Part shown: positions 1 through 7,893 of the stretch, in pieces
Layout of the letters: each line of letters starts with the position of its first letter
How positions within the stretch are numbered: position 1 is the first letter of the stretch
Origin: Clostridia bacterium
GTDB taxonomy: Bacteria; Bacillota; Clostridia; Lachnospirales; Anaerotignaceae
Direction: 5' to 3'
NCBI GenBank assembly: GCA_900757025.1
Contig: CAAEMG010000034.1
Location: 1 to 36,727 of the forward strand
Length of the DNA: 36,727 bases
The notes under the pieces: model-generated
The model's input: only the letters and a program-made list of their open reading frames with translations
Told to the model about the DNA's origin: nothing
Database searches by the model: none
Program-made: the position numbers and the translations under genes

Positions 1-55
1 ATGCCTTTTCAAGTTTTTCCAAAAATACTCTGCCTCTTTTTATTTTGCTCTCCAA
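1..55 (-). CDS. possible 5' end of a gene cut by the window edge
   Basis: An open frame on the minus strand starts with a possible TTG at 55-53, preceded by AGGAAA, and stays open to the edge (it begins MESKIKRGRVF if TTG is read as Met). It lies just downstream of the M20 amidohydrolase and would be the next gene of that unit. Only 18 codons are visible, the start spacing is short, and no family can be named. It may be chance. Confidence 0.25.
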   Translation of the reverse strand, partial: MESKIKRGRVFLEKLEKA

Positions 56-81
56 AATTTCCTGTGTACTATAAGACAAAT

Positions 82-1242
82 TTATCTTCCTTTCGTACTA
101 TTAAAATTCAAAATATATTTGTGAAGCATTTCAACGGCTTTATAAAAATATTCTTCTCCCAATGTCATATGCGGATTATGCAAAGCCGCTCCATTCGGAT
201 TTTTGCTGCGGAAAACCATAAAAATTCCCGGAACATATTTAAAATAAAGGCAGGCATTATCTCCGGCAAGAAAAAGTTTTGTTGTAATCATAAATTTATC
301 CCCAAAAACCTCTTTTCCTACTTTCTGTGCCTCTACTACCATTTTGGGGTCATTTATTATAGGAGTAATAGGTGTTGAGGAAATTTCATCTTCAATAACC
401 ACGCCTGTTTCATTTTCAATTTTTTTAAATGCTTTTTTCAGAAGTTCTTCAATCCTATAATAATCCTCCATTGTGCAGGCACGTATATTTCCGCTTAAAT
501 GTGCCTCTCCCGGAACAATATTTGCCGATTTTCCGCTTTCAAGTTTTCCGAAACCTATTTTAAACGGATAAGGTGACTTAAATTCATTATTTATTTTTTC
601 TGTTTCCAAAAGAAGTTTTGCCGATGCCATCAGTGCGTCTTTTGTCAGATGCGTATCTGCCCAGTGTCCGGCTTTTCCCTTTACGGTTATGTCTGCTCTG
701 CCTATTGCCGCTGTGGCTATGTTTTCGTTCACCTCAACGCCTTCCGATACGGCATTTACAAAATGAAACATTATAAAAGCATCTGCCTTCGGTCTTTCCA
801 AAACTCCTGCCTTAACCATAATTTCCGCTCCGCCGCCGGCTTCCTCCGCTGGTTCAAAAACAAAACGCACATTACAGTTTAATTCTTCTTTTGTATTAAA
901 AATTATTTTCGACAGCACAAGAGCCACAGCCATATTTGCGTCGTGTCCGCAGGCGTGCATTGCACCTTTGTTTTTTGATGAAAATTCAAGGCCTGTGTCC
1001 TCTGTAACGGGAACTGCGTCCATTTCGGCACGCAGTATAACAGTTGGAAGTTTTTCATTTTTTAAAAGCAGCGCCGTACAGCCTGTTGGTTTTACGTTTT
1101 CAACGCTGTATCCTGTTTTTTCAAGATAATTTTTAATAAATTCTGTTGTTTTTATTTCATTAAATGCAGTTTCGGGATACATATGAAAATGTCGCCTCAA
1201 AGCCACAATTTCATCTTGATAGCTTTTATAGTTAATATTCAT
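82..1242 (-). CDS. M20 family metallo-amidohydrolase (N-acyl amino acid / hippurate hydrolase type)
   Basis: A cytosolic zinc-type hydrolase of the M20D group, which cleaves N-acyl amino acids or related amides; the substrate cannot be read from sequence. The 386-residue length is normal. Visible metal and catalytic motifs are HACGHD at residues 96-101, EPAEEAGGG at 130-138, FH at 159-160 and ALHNPHM near the C-terminus. The reading frame extends 13 codons further upstream, but I chose the ATG at 1242 because AAGGAG sits at normal distance before it and because the upstream codons lie inside a strong hairpin. The gene is on the same strand as the GntR regulator, 148 bases downstream of it, so it is a plausible target of that regulator. 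Family is sure, substrate unknown. Confidence 0.9.
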   Translation of the reverse strand: MNINYKSYQDEIVALRRHFHMYPETAFNEIKTTEFIKNYLEKTGYSVENVKPTGCTALLLKNEKLPTVILRAEMDAVPVTEDTGLEFSSKNKGAMHACGHDANMAVALVLSKIIFNTKEELNCNVRFVFEPAEEAGGGAEIMVKAGVLERPKADAFIMFHFVNAVSEGVEVNENIATAAIGRADITVKGKAGHWADTHLTKDALMASAKLLLETEKINNEFKSPYPFKIGFGKLESGKSANIVPGEAHLSGNIRACTMEDYYRIEELLKKAFKKIENETGVVIEDEISSTPITPIINDPKMVVEAQKVGKEVFGDKFMITTKLFLAGDNACLYFKYVPGIFMVFRSKNPNGAALHNPHMTLGEEYFYKAVEMLHKYILNFNSTKGR

Positions 1243-1257
1243 TATTTTTCTCCTTAA

Positions 1258-1290
1258 AAAGGATAAATACCGCTTTGGCATTTATCCTTT
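1258..1290 (-). promoter_or_regulatory. strong hairpin abutting the RBS of the M20 gene
   Basis: On the minus strand a 14-bp stem (1290-1277 with 1271-1258, one G.U pair) and 5-base loop are followed at once by TTT and then AAGGAG. It resembles an intrinsic terminator placed directly before the ribosome site, so it could attenuate transcription or hide the RBS. Function is inferred. Confidence 0.5.
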
Positions 1291-1390
1291 GTTATTTAAA
1301 CAGATATTTGTAAATTATAATTTAAAGAATACTTTTTTCACCTGCCGCCTGTTTCTTTTTGTCAAATAGAAGTGTTTGCCAAACATAACT

Positions 1391-2065
1391 TTATTTTTTC
1401 AGCGACTTCAATATTTCCAACATCTGATACTCTATATGCTCTGCCATAATTGCCACGCCTTCTTCTTCCGTATGGTTTTCAATGGCTTCCACTATCTGCT
1501 TGTGATGTTCTATAACCGTTTCACGAGTTTCCTTTATGGCAAGATATGCCGATGCAATTCTGTATCTGTAAGCTCTTGTTCTCATGTTGTTTACAAGCAC
1601 ACATAAAACATCATTGTTTGCCGATTCCATAATTATATTGTGGAAAAGTACATCTACATCCGAAACCCTCTGGTCGTCTTTTTCTTTAAATGCCTTTTCA
1701 AATTCAACATTAAGGGCTTTCATTTCATCTATTTTTTCTTTAGACATATTTTTGCATGCGTGCTTCATTGCCAAAACCTCAAGAGCACCTCTTATTTCCA
1801 TAATGTTTTTAATGTCATCTGCACTCATGTCAAGCACCTGTGCGCCTTTTCTAGGAATAAGAAGCACAAGTTTTTCCTGCTCCAACATTCTGAGGGCTTC
1901 TCTTACAGGTGTACGGCTTACTCCAAGTTTGTCGGCAAGCTGGTTTTCAAGCAGTCTTTCTCCCGGCTTTAATTCTCCTTTAAGTATTGCATCTCTAAGG
2001 TTATTAAAAACCACCTCTCTAAGAGGAAGGTATTCATTTGAATTTATGCTGAATTTATACTCCAT
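1391..2065 (-). CDS. GntR family transcriptional regulator, FCD domain
   Basis: A DNA-binding regulator of 224 residues. The N-terminal winged helix (about residues 15-80) contains LADKLGVSRTPVREALRMLE, the typical GntR recognition-helix pattern, and the rest is an all-helical FCD ligand domain. These proteins usually sense small organic acids or amino acids and often repress a neighbouring catabolic gene. AAGGAG lies about 9 bases before the ATG. The gene starts 22 bases after ispE, so the two are probably cotranscribed; the M20 amidohydrolase follows. Palindromes with TTGTAT/ATACAA half-sites upstream of ispE could be its own operator. The effector cannot be deduced. Confidence 0.9.
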   Translation of the reverse strand: MEYKFSINSNEYLPLREVVFNNLRDAILKGELKPGERLLENQLADKLGVSRTPVREALRMLEQEKLVLLIPRKGAQVLDMSADDIKNIMEIRGALEVLAMKHACKNMSKEKIDEMKALNVEFEKAFKEKDDQRVSDVDVLFHNIIMESANNDVLCVLVNNMRTRAYRYRIASAYLAIKETRETVIEHHKQIVEAIENHTEEEGVAIMAEHIEYQMLEILKSLKK

Positions 2066-2087
2066 AAAATTATTCTCCTTTCAAAAT

Positions 2088-2945
2088 TTATATTGTTTCA
2101 ACAGAATAAACTTCTTTTATTTTAAATTTTTCAATAATTTTTTCCGCAGCTTTGTCTGCCGTATTTTTGTCTTCAAAAATTCCGAAAACAGTTGGGCCGC
2201 TGCCCGACATAATTGCGTTTTCTGCACCAAAGGCTTTAAGGCTTTCTTTTATTTTTTCTATGTCATCATATTTTTTGGCTGTAACGCTTTCCAAAACATT
2301 GCATAAACCTTTGGCAATTTCTTTTGTATCGCCTTTTTCTATTGCCTTTATAACGGCTTTTGTATCCGGTCTTTTTTCAACATTTTCGGCTTTATAGTTT
2401 TTGTAAACAAACGCCGTTGAAACACCAAAAGACGGCTTTGCCAAAACAATATACATTTTAGGCATAGGGCTTATGGCTTTAAGCTCAGTTCCCCTGCCGG
2501 TAGCAAGGCTTGTTTTTCCATTTATACAAAACGGTACGTCTGAGCCTATCTGTGCCGCACATTCTTCCATTTCTTCTTCCGTAAGTTTAAGATTATATAA
2601 ACTTTTTACAGCTTTTATGGCTGCCGCAGCATCTGTGCTTCCTCCGGCAAGGCCTGCGCCTACCGGTATATTTTTTTCTATGTAAATTTTAACCCCGCCT
2701 TTTATGCCGTATTTTTTAATCATATACTCTGCGGCTTTATAGGCTATGTTTTTTTCTCCCTTTGGAATAATTCCGCTATTTGAAGAAACCAAAATCTCTC
2801 CGTCTGTTTTTTCTGCCGTTATATTGTCGTGCAGAGAAACATTCTGCATTATCATTTCAAGTTCATGGTATCCGTCATTACGTTTTCCCAAAATATCAAG
2901 AGTAATATTTATTTTTGCGTAAGCTTTACATTCAAATTTACACAT
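2088..2945 (-). CDS. ispE: 4-diphosphocytidyl-2-C-methyl-D-erythritol kinase
   Basis: Phosphorylates the 2-hydroxyl of CDP-methylerythritol with ATP, a middle step of the MEP route to isoprenoid precursors in the cytosol. The 285-residue protein shows the GHMP-kinase layout: AYAKINITLDILGKRNDGYH near the N-terminus, the ATP loop PVGAGLAGGSTDAAAA at about residue 95, and SGSGPTVFGIF near the C-terminus. An in-frame ATG 24 codons upstream was rejected because it would add a hydrophobic tail that IspE lacks, while GGGAG stands 8 bases before the ATG at 2945. The gene leads a probable operon with the GntR regulator. Confidence 0.95.
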   Translation of the reverse strand: MCKFECKAYAKINITLDILGKRNDGYHELEMIMQNVSLHDNITAEKTDGEILVSSNSGIIPKGEKNIAYKAAEYMIKKYGIKGGVKIYIEKNIPVGAGLAGGSTDAAAAIKAVKSLYNLKLTEEEMEECAAQIGSDVPFCINGKTSLATGRGTELKAISPMPKMYIVLAKPSFGVSTAFVYKNYKAENVEKRPDTKAVIKAIEKGDTKEIAKGLCNVLESVTAKKYDDIEKIKESLKAFGAENAIMSGSGPTVFGIFEDKNTADKAAEKIIEKFKIKEVYSVETI

Positions 2946-2971
2946 TTCTTTTTCTCCCAAATAAAAATATA

Positions 2972-3026
2972 TTGTATACAAAATCATTATAATAAAAAAG
3001 ATTGTATAAATCAACATACAATCTTA
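2972..3026. promoter_or_regulatory. ispE promoter (2986-3014, minus) overlapped by two TTGTAT/ATACAA palindromes
   Basis: On the minus strand TTGATT (3014-3009) and TATAAT (2991-2986) are 17 bases apart. A perfect 10-bp inverted repeat (2999-3008 and 3017-3026) covers the -35 region, and a second palindrome, TTGTATACAA, lies at 2972-2981 just past the -10. FCD-type GntR proteins commonly bind such TTGTATACAA sites, so autoregulation by the gene at 1391-2065 is a fair inference. Confidence 0.55.
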
Positions 3027-3134
3027 CGTGTTTATTTAAAATGCCATATTTTTTAAATACATAAAAATATATAAACACTTTATGAAATTTTTCTTAAAAT
3101 TAAATAAAATTCACCCAATATATTAAATAGATGG

Positions 3135-3140
3135 TATAAT
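3135..3140 (+). promoter_or_regulatory. possible -10 box of the copper-amine-oxidase-N protein gene
   Basis: TATAAT lies 41 bases before the ATG at 3181. A weak -35 (TTCACC, 3110-3115) would need a 19-base spacer, so the assignment is tentative. Confidence 0.35.
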
Positions 3141-3180
3141 ATTCTTATTCATATATTTTAATATCTCAGGAGGGATTATC

Positions 3181-4581
3181 ATGAAATTTTTCAAAAAAAC
3201 AACAGCTGCTGTTATGTGTACAGCTCTTACTTTAACTTCTGTACCTGCATTTGCGGCTCAGGCAGACGGAACACCTGATGTAAGCGTTCAGCTTAACGGA
3301 GAAGAAATAAACTTTACCGATGCGTCTCCTGTTATTGAAAACGGCAGAACTTATGTACCTTTCAGAGCTGTTTTTGATGCACTTGGCACAGACACTATTG
3401 AATATGATGCCACAACAAAAACAATTACAGCCGTTCAGGGCGACACAACCGTTAAATTTACAATCGGCAAATCCGAAATGGAGCTTACAAAAGACGGTAA
3501 AACAACAACACAGGCTATAGATGCCGCAACATTTATAAAAAATGACCGTACATACATACCTGTTCGTTTTGCAGCTCAGGCTCTCGATTGTCAGGTAGGC
3601 TGGGATGACGATTTCAAAGCAGTTGTTCTTCTTGACAAAGATGTTCTTCTTGACGGAATTGACAACCAGTTTACTCTTATGAACCAGTATGCCGAAGAAG
3701 CACTTGCCGTTCAGAAAGCAAACCCCGGTTACACAGGAACACTTAATCTTAAATTAAAAGTAAAAGACGATGATACAAGCTATGGCATAACAGGAACATG
3801 CGACATTAAAGGCAAGGTTGACGATACACAGTCTGTAGTAAATTCAGCTGTAAAACTTGACCTTAAAGACCTTGAAAAAGCTCTTAAAGCTGCCGAAAAA
3901 CTTGACGAAGGCTCTCAGGATATGATTAAAGCCCTCGGCAGTTTCAATTTTGATGTTGTTATCAACACAAAAGACGGTTCTTTATATATTACAAGCAGCC
4001 TTTTAAGCGATATGTTCTCTCTTGCAGACGGAACATGGTTTAAACTTGACCTTGGCGATATGCTCAGCCAAAGTGGAATGAATATTGATTTTTCAAATCT
4101 TACAAACTCAACAAATTATGCCGATGTTACAAAATCAACACTCGAATCAGTTGATATAAACAATTCATATGCTGTTGCCGCAGCCGTTGAAACAGCTAAT
4201 ATGTTTAAAGAAGCCTTTTCAGATGAAGCATTCACAAAAGAAGGCAATAACTTTGTTTCAAACTATACATCAACAGCAGACGGCATGACAACATCAATGA
4301 AAACAACTCTTTATGCCGACTCAGCAGAAAAAGTAACAGGCTGCAAAATTGAAGCCACAACAGACATGGGCGAATTAGGCAAAATGGTAATTTCAGCCGA
4401 CTATAAAGACCTTAAAACAGCCGTTAATGTTTCATTTGATATGATGGATACAGTTTCCGCAAGTGTTGACGGATCAATTTCACTTACAAAATCAGTTCCT
4501 ACAGTTAATGCACCTACATCAAAGAGTGAAGTAAAAGACCTTGGCGAAATTTTTGCCGCACTTCTTACTACAGCAGAATAA
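3181..4581 (+). CDS. secreted protein with copper-amine-oxidase N-terminal-like domain
   Basis: A 466-residue exported protein. Residues 1-25 form a signal peptide (KK, hydrophobic core, VPAFA before the probable cut). Residues about 32-155 match the copper amine oxidase N-terminal-like domain, with its two hallmark repeats ENGRTYVPFRAVFDALG and KNDRTYIPVRFAAQALDCQVGWD. Such domains occur in many Clostridia cell-surface or secreted proteins and are thought to act in surface attachment, not oxidation; no amine-oxidase catalytic domain is present. The remaining 300 residues are Thr/Lys/Asp-rich and alternate short strands with helices; I do not recognise a family there. AGGAGGG lies 6 bases before the ATG. 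It is followed by its own terminator and appears monocistronic. Confidence 0.8.
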   Translation: MKFFKKTTAAVMCTALTLTSVPAFAAQADGTPDVSVQLNGEEINFTDASPVIENGRTYVPFRAVFDALGTDTIEYDATTKTITAVQGDTTVKFTIGKSEMELTKDGKTTTQAIDAATFIKNDRTYIPVRFAAQALDCQVGWDDDFKAVVLLDKDVLLDGIDNQFTLMNQYAEEALAVQKANPGYTGTLNLKLKVKDDDTSYGITGTCDIKGKVDDTQSVVNSAVKLDLKDLEKALKAAEKLDEGSQDMIKALGSFNFDVVINTKDGSLYITSSLLSDMFSLADGTWFKLDLGDMLSQSGMNIDFSNLTNSTNYADVTKSTLESVDINNSYAVAAAVETANMFKEAFSDEAFTKEGNNFVSNYTSTADGMTTSMKTTLYADSAEKVTGCKIEATTDMGELGKMVISADYKDLKTAVNVSFDMMDTVSASVDGSISLTKSVPTVNAPTSKSEVKDLGEIFAALLTTAE

Positions 4582-4601
4582 TCCGAAATAAATAAATTTA
4601 A

Positions 4602-4631
4602 AGCTCAAGCCGAAAAGCTTGGGCTTTTTTA
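4602..4631 (+). terminator. intrinsic terminator after the secreted protein gene
   Basis: AGCTCAAGC (4602-4610) pairs with GCTTGGGCT (4617-4625) across a 6-base loop, followed by a T run. Confidence 0.85.
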
Positions 4632-4644
4632 TTGTAAAAATTAG

Positions 4645-4912
4645 GGTTTGGCAAAGAATTTATTTTGCCGAGAGCCGTTTCTTTGTTTGTTATCCTGAGC
4701 GAAGTGAAACAAAGTAGAAGTATCTCATAAATCCGGACAAAAGCCTTAAATTTATTGTTTTTTTCACTTGCTTGACAAAGATATGATATGTTTCCACTGC
4801 GTATGCAAACCATATCGGGCAGCGCAGCCGTTCCGCAAAGTGAAATTCGCAGCACTCCGCTTAACATGACAAAATATTTTAGTTTTTTTAAATAAAATGT
4901 ATCTGTCAAATC
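4645..4912. repeat. MITE-like palindromic repeat, copy 1 (268 bp)
   Basis: Fills most of the 390-base gap between the secreted protein gene and ilvD. Outer ends are imperfect inverted repeats (GGTTTGGCAAAGAAT at 4645; GATTTGACAGATACAT read inward from 4912). Inside is a second inverted pair: TTTGTTATCCTGAGCGAAGTG at 4686 onward (21 bases; key core CCTGAGCG) and its counterpart ending near 4876 (TTTTGTCATGTTAAGCGGAG on the other strand). The same arrangement, in opposite orientation, occurs at 23929-24152. It has no coding capacity of its own, no transposase nearby, and sits between convergent gene ends. Confidence 0.75.
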
Positions 4913-4934
4913 AAACTTTTTCTTCTCCCCAAAA

Positions 4935-4960
4935 CAAAAAAGCCCGAAAAAATTCGGACT
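4935..4960 (-). terminator. intrinsic terminator after ilvD
   Basis: On the minus strand AGTCCGAA and TTCGGGCT (4960-4953, 4948-4941) form an 8-bp stem with a 4-base loop, followed by a T-rich run. Confidence 0.85.
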
Positions 4961-4972
4961 TTTTCATTATTA

Positions 4973-6640
4973 TTAATCTTTTGCTCTAAGCACAGCGCCT
5001 GTACTTCCAGATGTAACAAGAGAAGCATATCTTGAAAGATAACCTGTTGTAACGGCAGGCTTTCTTGGTTTCCAAGCCTTTCTTCGTCTTTCCATTTCTT
5101 CGTCTGTTATGTCAACATTTATAGAATAGTTGTTTATGTCAATTTTTACTATGTCGCCTTCTTCAACAAGAGCTATAGGGCCTCCAACTGCCGCCTCGGG
5201 AGAAACATGGCCTATTGAAGCGCCACGGCTTGCTCCGCTGAAACGTCCGTCTGTAATAAGTGCAACACTGCTGCCCAATCCTCTTCCTGCTATTGCAGAT
5301 GTAGGAGAAAGCATTTCTCTCATGCCCGGACCACCTTTAGGACCTTCATATCTTATTACAACAACATCACCTGGGTTGATCTCTCCTCCGTTTATAGCTT
5401 TTATGGCATCTTCTTCGCAGTCGAAAACTCTTGCAGGGCCTTCGTGTTTAAGCATTTCCGGAACTACCGCCGAACGCTTAACAACACAGCTGTCCGGAGC
5501 AAGATTTCCTCTTAAAACAGCTATGCCGCCTGTCTGGCTGTATGGATTTTCAACAGGACGAATAATATTTTCATTAAGATTTTTGCAGCCTTCAATATTT
5601 TCACCAACTGTTTTTCCTGTGCAGGTAATACAGCTTGTATCCAAAAGACCGAGCTTATTTATTTCGTTCATTACGGCATAAATTCCGCCTGCCTCATTAA
5701 GTTCTTCTATGTATGCGTGTCCCGCAGGAGCAAGATGGCAAAGATTAGGTGTTTTGGCACTTATTTCGTTAGCTATTGATGGATTTATTTCAATTCCACA
5801 TTCATTGGCAATAGCCGGAAGATGAAGCATACTGTTTGTGCTGCATCCGAGAGCCATATCCATTGTAAGAGCATTTCTGAAAGCTGCCTCTGTCATAATA
5901 TCTCTTGGGCGAATATTTTTTCTGAAAAGCTCCATAACCTGCATACCGGCTTTTTTGGCAAGTTTAATTCTTTCGGAATATACAGCGGGAATTGTGCCGT
6001 TTCCTTTAAGACCCATGCCCAGAACCTCTGTAAGGCAGTTCATGCTGTTTGCTGTGTACATACCTGAACATGAACCACAGGTAGGACAGGTTTTTCTTTC
6101 ATATTCAAGAAGTTTTTCTTCGTCTATAATGCCGCCATGGTATGCACCCAAAGCCTCAAACATACTTGAAAGGCTTGTTTTTTCTCCGTCTATTCTTCCG
6201 GCAAGCATAGGGCCCCCGCTTACAAATATAGTTGGAACATTTACCCTTGCAGCAGCCATAAGAAGACCGGGAACATTTTTGTCACAGTTTGGAACCATAA
6301 CAAGTGCATCAAAAGCGTGTGCAATAGCCATTGCCTCTGTTGAATCGGCAATTAAATCTCTTGTTACAAGAGAATATTTCATTCCAACATGGCCCATAGC
6401 TATACCATCGCATACGGCTATGGCAGGGAAAACAACCGGAACGCCGCCACCCATGGCAACACCAAGTTTGACTGCCTCAACAATTTTATCAATATTCATA
6501 TGTCCCGGAACAATTTCATTATATGAGCTTACAATGCCTACAAGAGGTTTTTTCATTTCCTCCTCTGTAAAGCCCAATGCGTTAAACAGCGACCTCTGTG
6601 GTGCTGCATCAAGTCCTTTTTTTACTGAATCACTTTTCAA
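4973..6640 (-). CDS. ilvD: dihydroxy-acid dehydratase
   Basis: Dehydrates 2,3-dihydroxyisovalerate and 2,3-dihydroxy-3-methylvalerate to the 2-oxo acids that lead to valine and isoleucine, and through 2-oxoisovalerate to leucine and pantothenate. The 555-residue protein carries the IlvD/Edd iron-sulfur and metal motifs: CDG at 77-79, PNCDKNVPG with C119, and TCPTCGSCSGMY with C185, C188 and C191. I chose the TTG at 6640: GGAAGGAG ends 9 bases before it, while the ATG three codons upstream (6649) directly abuts that RBS, and the TTG gives the usual family N-terminus (x-K-S-D-S-V-K-K-G). The gene stands alone, with its own promoter and terminator and no ilvB, ilvC or leu genes nearby. Confidence 0.95.
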   Translation of the reverse strand: MKSDSVKKGLDAAPQRSLFNALGFTEEEMKKPLVGIVSSYNEIVPGHMNIDKIVEAVKLGVAMGGGVPVVFPAIAVCDGIAMGHVGMKYSLVTRDLIADSTEAMAIAHAFDALVMVPNCDKNVPGLLMAAARVNVPTIFVSGGPMLAGRIDGEKTSLSSMFEALGAYHGGIIDEEKLLEYERKTCPTCGSCSGMYTANSMNCLTEVLGMGLKGNGTIPAVYSERIKLAKKAGMQVMELFRKNIRPRDIMTEAAFRNALTMDMALGCSTNSMLHLPAIANECGIEINPSIANEISAKTPNLCHLAPAGHAYIEELNEAGGIYAVMNEINKLGLLDTSCITCTGKTVGENIEGCKNLNENIIRPVENPYSQTGGIAVLRGNLAPDSCVVKRSAVVPEMLKHEGPARVFDCEEDAIKAINGGEINPGDVVVIRYEGPKGGPGMREMLSPTSAIAGRGLGSSVALITDGRFSGASRGASIGHVSPEAAVGGPIALVEEGDIVKIDINNYSINVDITDEEMERRRKAWKPRKPAVTTGYLSRYASLVTSGSTGAVLRAKD

Positions 6641-6678
6641 ATAAAACATCTCCTTCCAAATAACAGAAATATGTTTAT

Positions 6679-6719
6679 ATATTATCACATCATACAACTA
6701 TATGCAATCATCATACAAC
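6679..6719 (-). promoter_or_regulatory. ilvD promoter with paired direct repeats
   Basis: TTGCAT (6707-6702) and TAATAT (6684-6679) are 17 bases apart on the minus strand. A perfect 11-base repeat, GTTGTATGATG on that strand, occurs at 6709-6719 and 6688-6698, exactly 21 bp apart (two helical turns): one copy is just upstream of the -35 and one lies in the spacer. This looks like a tandem operator; the regulator is not known. Confidence 0.5.
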
Positions 6720-6745
6720 ATTTTGTTGAAATATTTTTTTGAACA

Positions 6746-6773
6746 CAAAAAAACCCGATGTTTTCACATCGGG
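6746..6773 (-). terminator. intrinsic terminator after etfA
   Basis: CCCGATGT and ACATCGGG (6773-6766, 6761-6754 on the minus strand) form a perfect 8-bp stem with a 4-base loop, followed by an unbroken T run. Confidence 0.9.
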
Positions 6774-6791
6774 CTTTAATTTTAAATTCAA

Positions 6792-7853
6792 TTACTGAGC
6801 TGATTTGCTTTCTTTGAATTTTGTGATAGCTTCTGTAAGCTTTGGAACGATAACTTTAAGGTCGCCAACGATACCAAGGTCAGCTACACCAAAGATAGGA
6901 GCAGCTTCGTTCTTGTTGATAGCTACGATAAAGTTTGAATGTTCCATACCTGCAACGTGCTGAATAGCACCTGAAATACCGCAAGCCATGTAAAGGTCAG
7001 GTCTAACTGTTTTACCTGTCTGACCAACCTGACGGTCTTTTTCAATCCAGCCAGCGTCAACGCAAGCTCTTGAAGAACCAACTTCGCCGCCGAGAGCGTC
7101 TGCAAGTTCTCTGATGATGCCAAAGCCTTCAGCATTGCCAACACCACGTCCGCCAGATACGATAATCTTAGCTTCTGTAAGGTCAACAGCTTTCTTTTCA
7201 GACTTAACAACTTCAAGAATTTCAATGTTCATAGCGTCATCTGTGAAGTTAACTGTGAAGTTAATCTTTTCACCTGTTCTTGTTGTATCCTTAGCGATTT
7301 TCTTCATAACGCCAGGACGTACTGTTGCCATCTGAGGTTTTGATCTTGGGCACATAAGTGTAGCCATAAGGTTACCACCGAATGTAGGACGAACCATAAG
7401 AAGTGCTCTTGTAGCGTCTACGCAGCCGCAAGCTTCTTCTCTTGCAATTTCCTGTTCTGTTTTAGCCATTCTAAGAGCTGTACAGTCAGCAACAAGACCT
7501 GTTTTGATACGGCTTGCTACACGAGGAGCAACGTCACGGCCGATTGATGAAGCACCGAAAAGTACCATTTCTGGGTGGTATTCCTGGCATACAGCTGTAA
7601 TAGCCTGTGTATAAGGTTCTGTTACGAATTCTTTAAGAAGGTCGTTTTCAACGATGATAACTTTGTCAGCACCGTAAGCGATACATCTGTCAGCTTCTGC
7701 GCTGATGCCTTCGCCGCCAAGTAATACGGCTACAACCTGTTCCTTTAAGTCTTCATTTAATCTTGTAGCTTCACCAAGAAGTTCAAGTCCGATATTCTGA
7801 ACTTTGCCGTTTCTCTGTTCAACTACTACGAAAATATCTTTTTCTTTACTCAT
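6792..7853 (-). CDS. etfA: electron transfer flavoprotein, alpha subunit
   Basis: With EtfB it forms the FAD-binding heterodimer that passes electrons to or from the acyl-CoA dehydrogenase encoded upstream. The protein has 353 residues. The C-terminal FAD-binding domain is clear: SGGRGVGNAEGF, GSSRACVDAGW, QVGQTGKTVRPDLYMACGIS and GAIQHVAGM followed by IVAINKNEAAPIFGVADLGIVGD. There is no N-terminal ferredoxin domain of the kind found in some EtfA proteins (for example caffeyl-CoA reductase CarE). GGAGG lies 8 bases before the ATG. It is the last gene of the acd-etfB-etfA operon, 40 bases after etfB. Probably part of a bifurcating complex, from the operon and the EtfB motif. Confidence 0.95.
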   Translation of the reverse strand: MSKEKDIFVVVEQRNGKVQNIGLELLGEATRLNEDLKEQVVAVLLGGEGISAEADRCIAYGADKVIIVENDLLKEFVTEPYTQAITAVCQEYHPEMVLFGASSIGRDVAPRVASRIKTGLVADCTALRMAKTEQEIAREEACGCVDATRALLMVRPTFGGNLMATLMCPRSKPQMATVRPGVMKKIAKDTTRTGEKINFTVNFTDDAMNIEILEVVKSEKKAVDLTEAKIIVSGGRGVGNAEGFGIIRELADALGGEVGSSRACVDAGWIEKDRQVGQTGKTVRPDLYMACGISGAIQHVAGMEHSNFIVAINKNEAAPIFGVADLGIVGDLKVIVPKLTEAITKFKESKSAQ

Positions 7854-7893
7854 TGTAGGGTTTCCTCCTTGTTATCTGATTTATGCGAAATAA

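Noticed and set aside
1584..2306. 240-codon plus-strand ORF opposite the GntR gene and ispE end
   Set aside because: A shadow of two well-supported genes; Ser/Phe-rich translation typical of antisense frames.
4598..4909. 103-codon minus-strand ORF in the gap before ilvD
   Set aside because: It coincides with repeat copy 1 and a terminator stem, has no RBS, and copy 2 does not preserve the frame.
5838..6644. 268-codon plus-strand ORF opposite ilvD
   Set aside because: It lies wholly antisense to ilvD, which has clear family motifs; no RBS and no recognisable protein.
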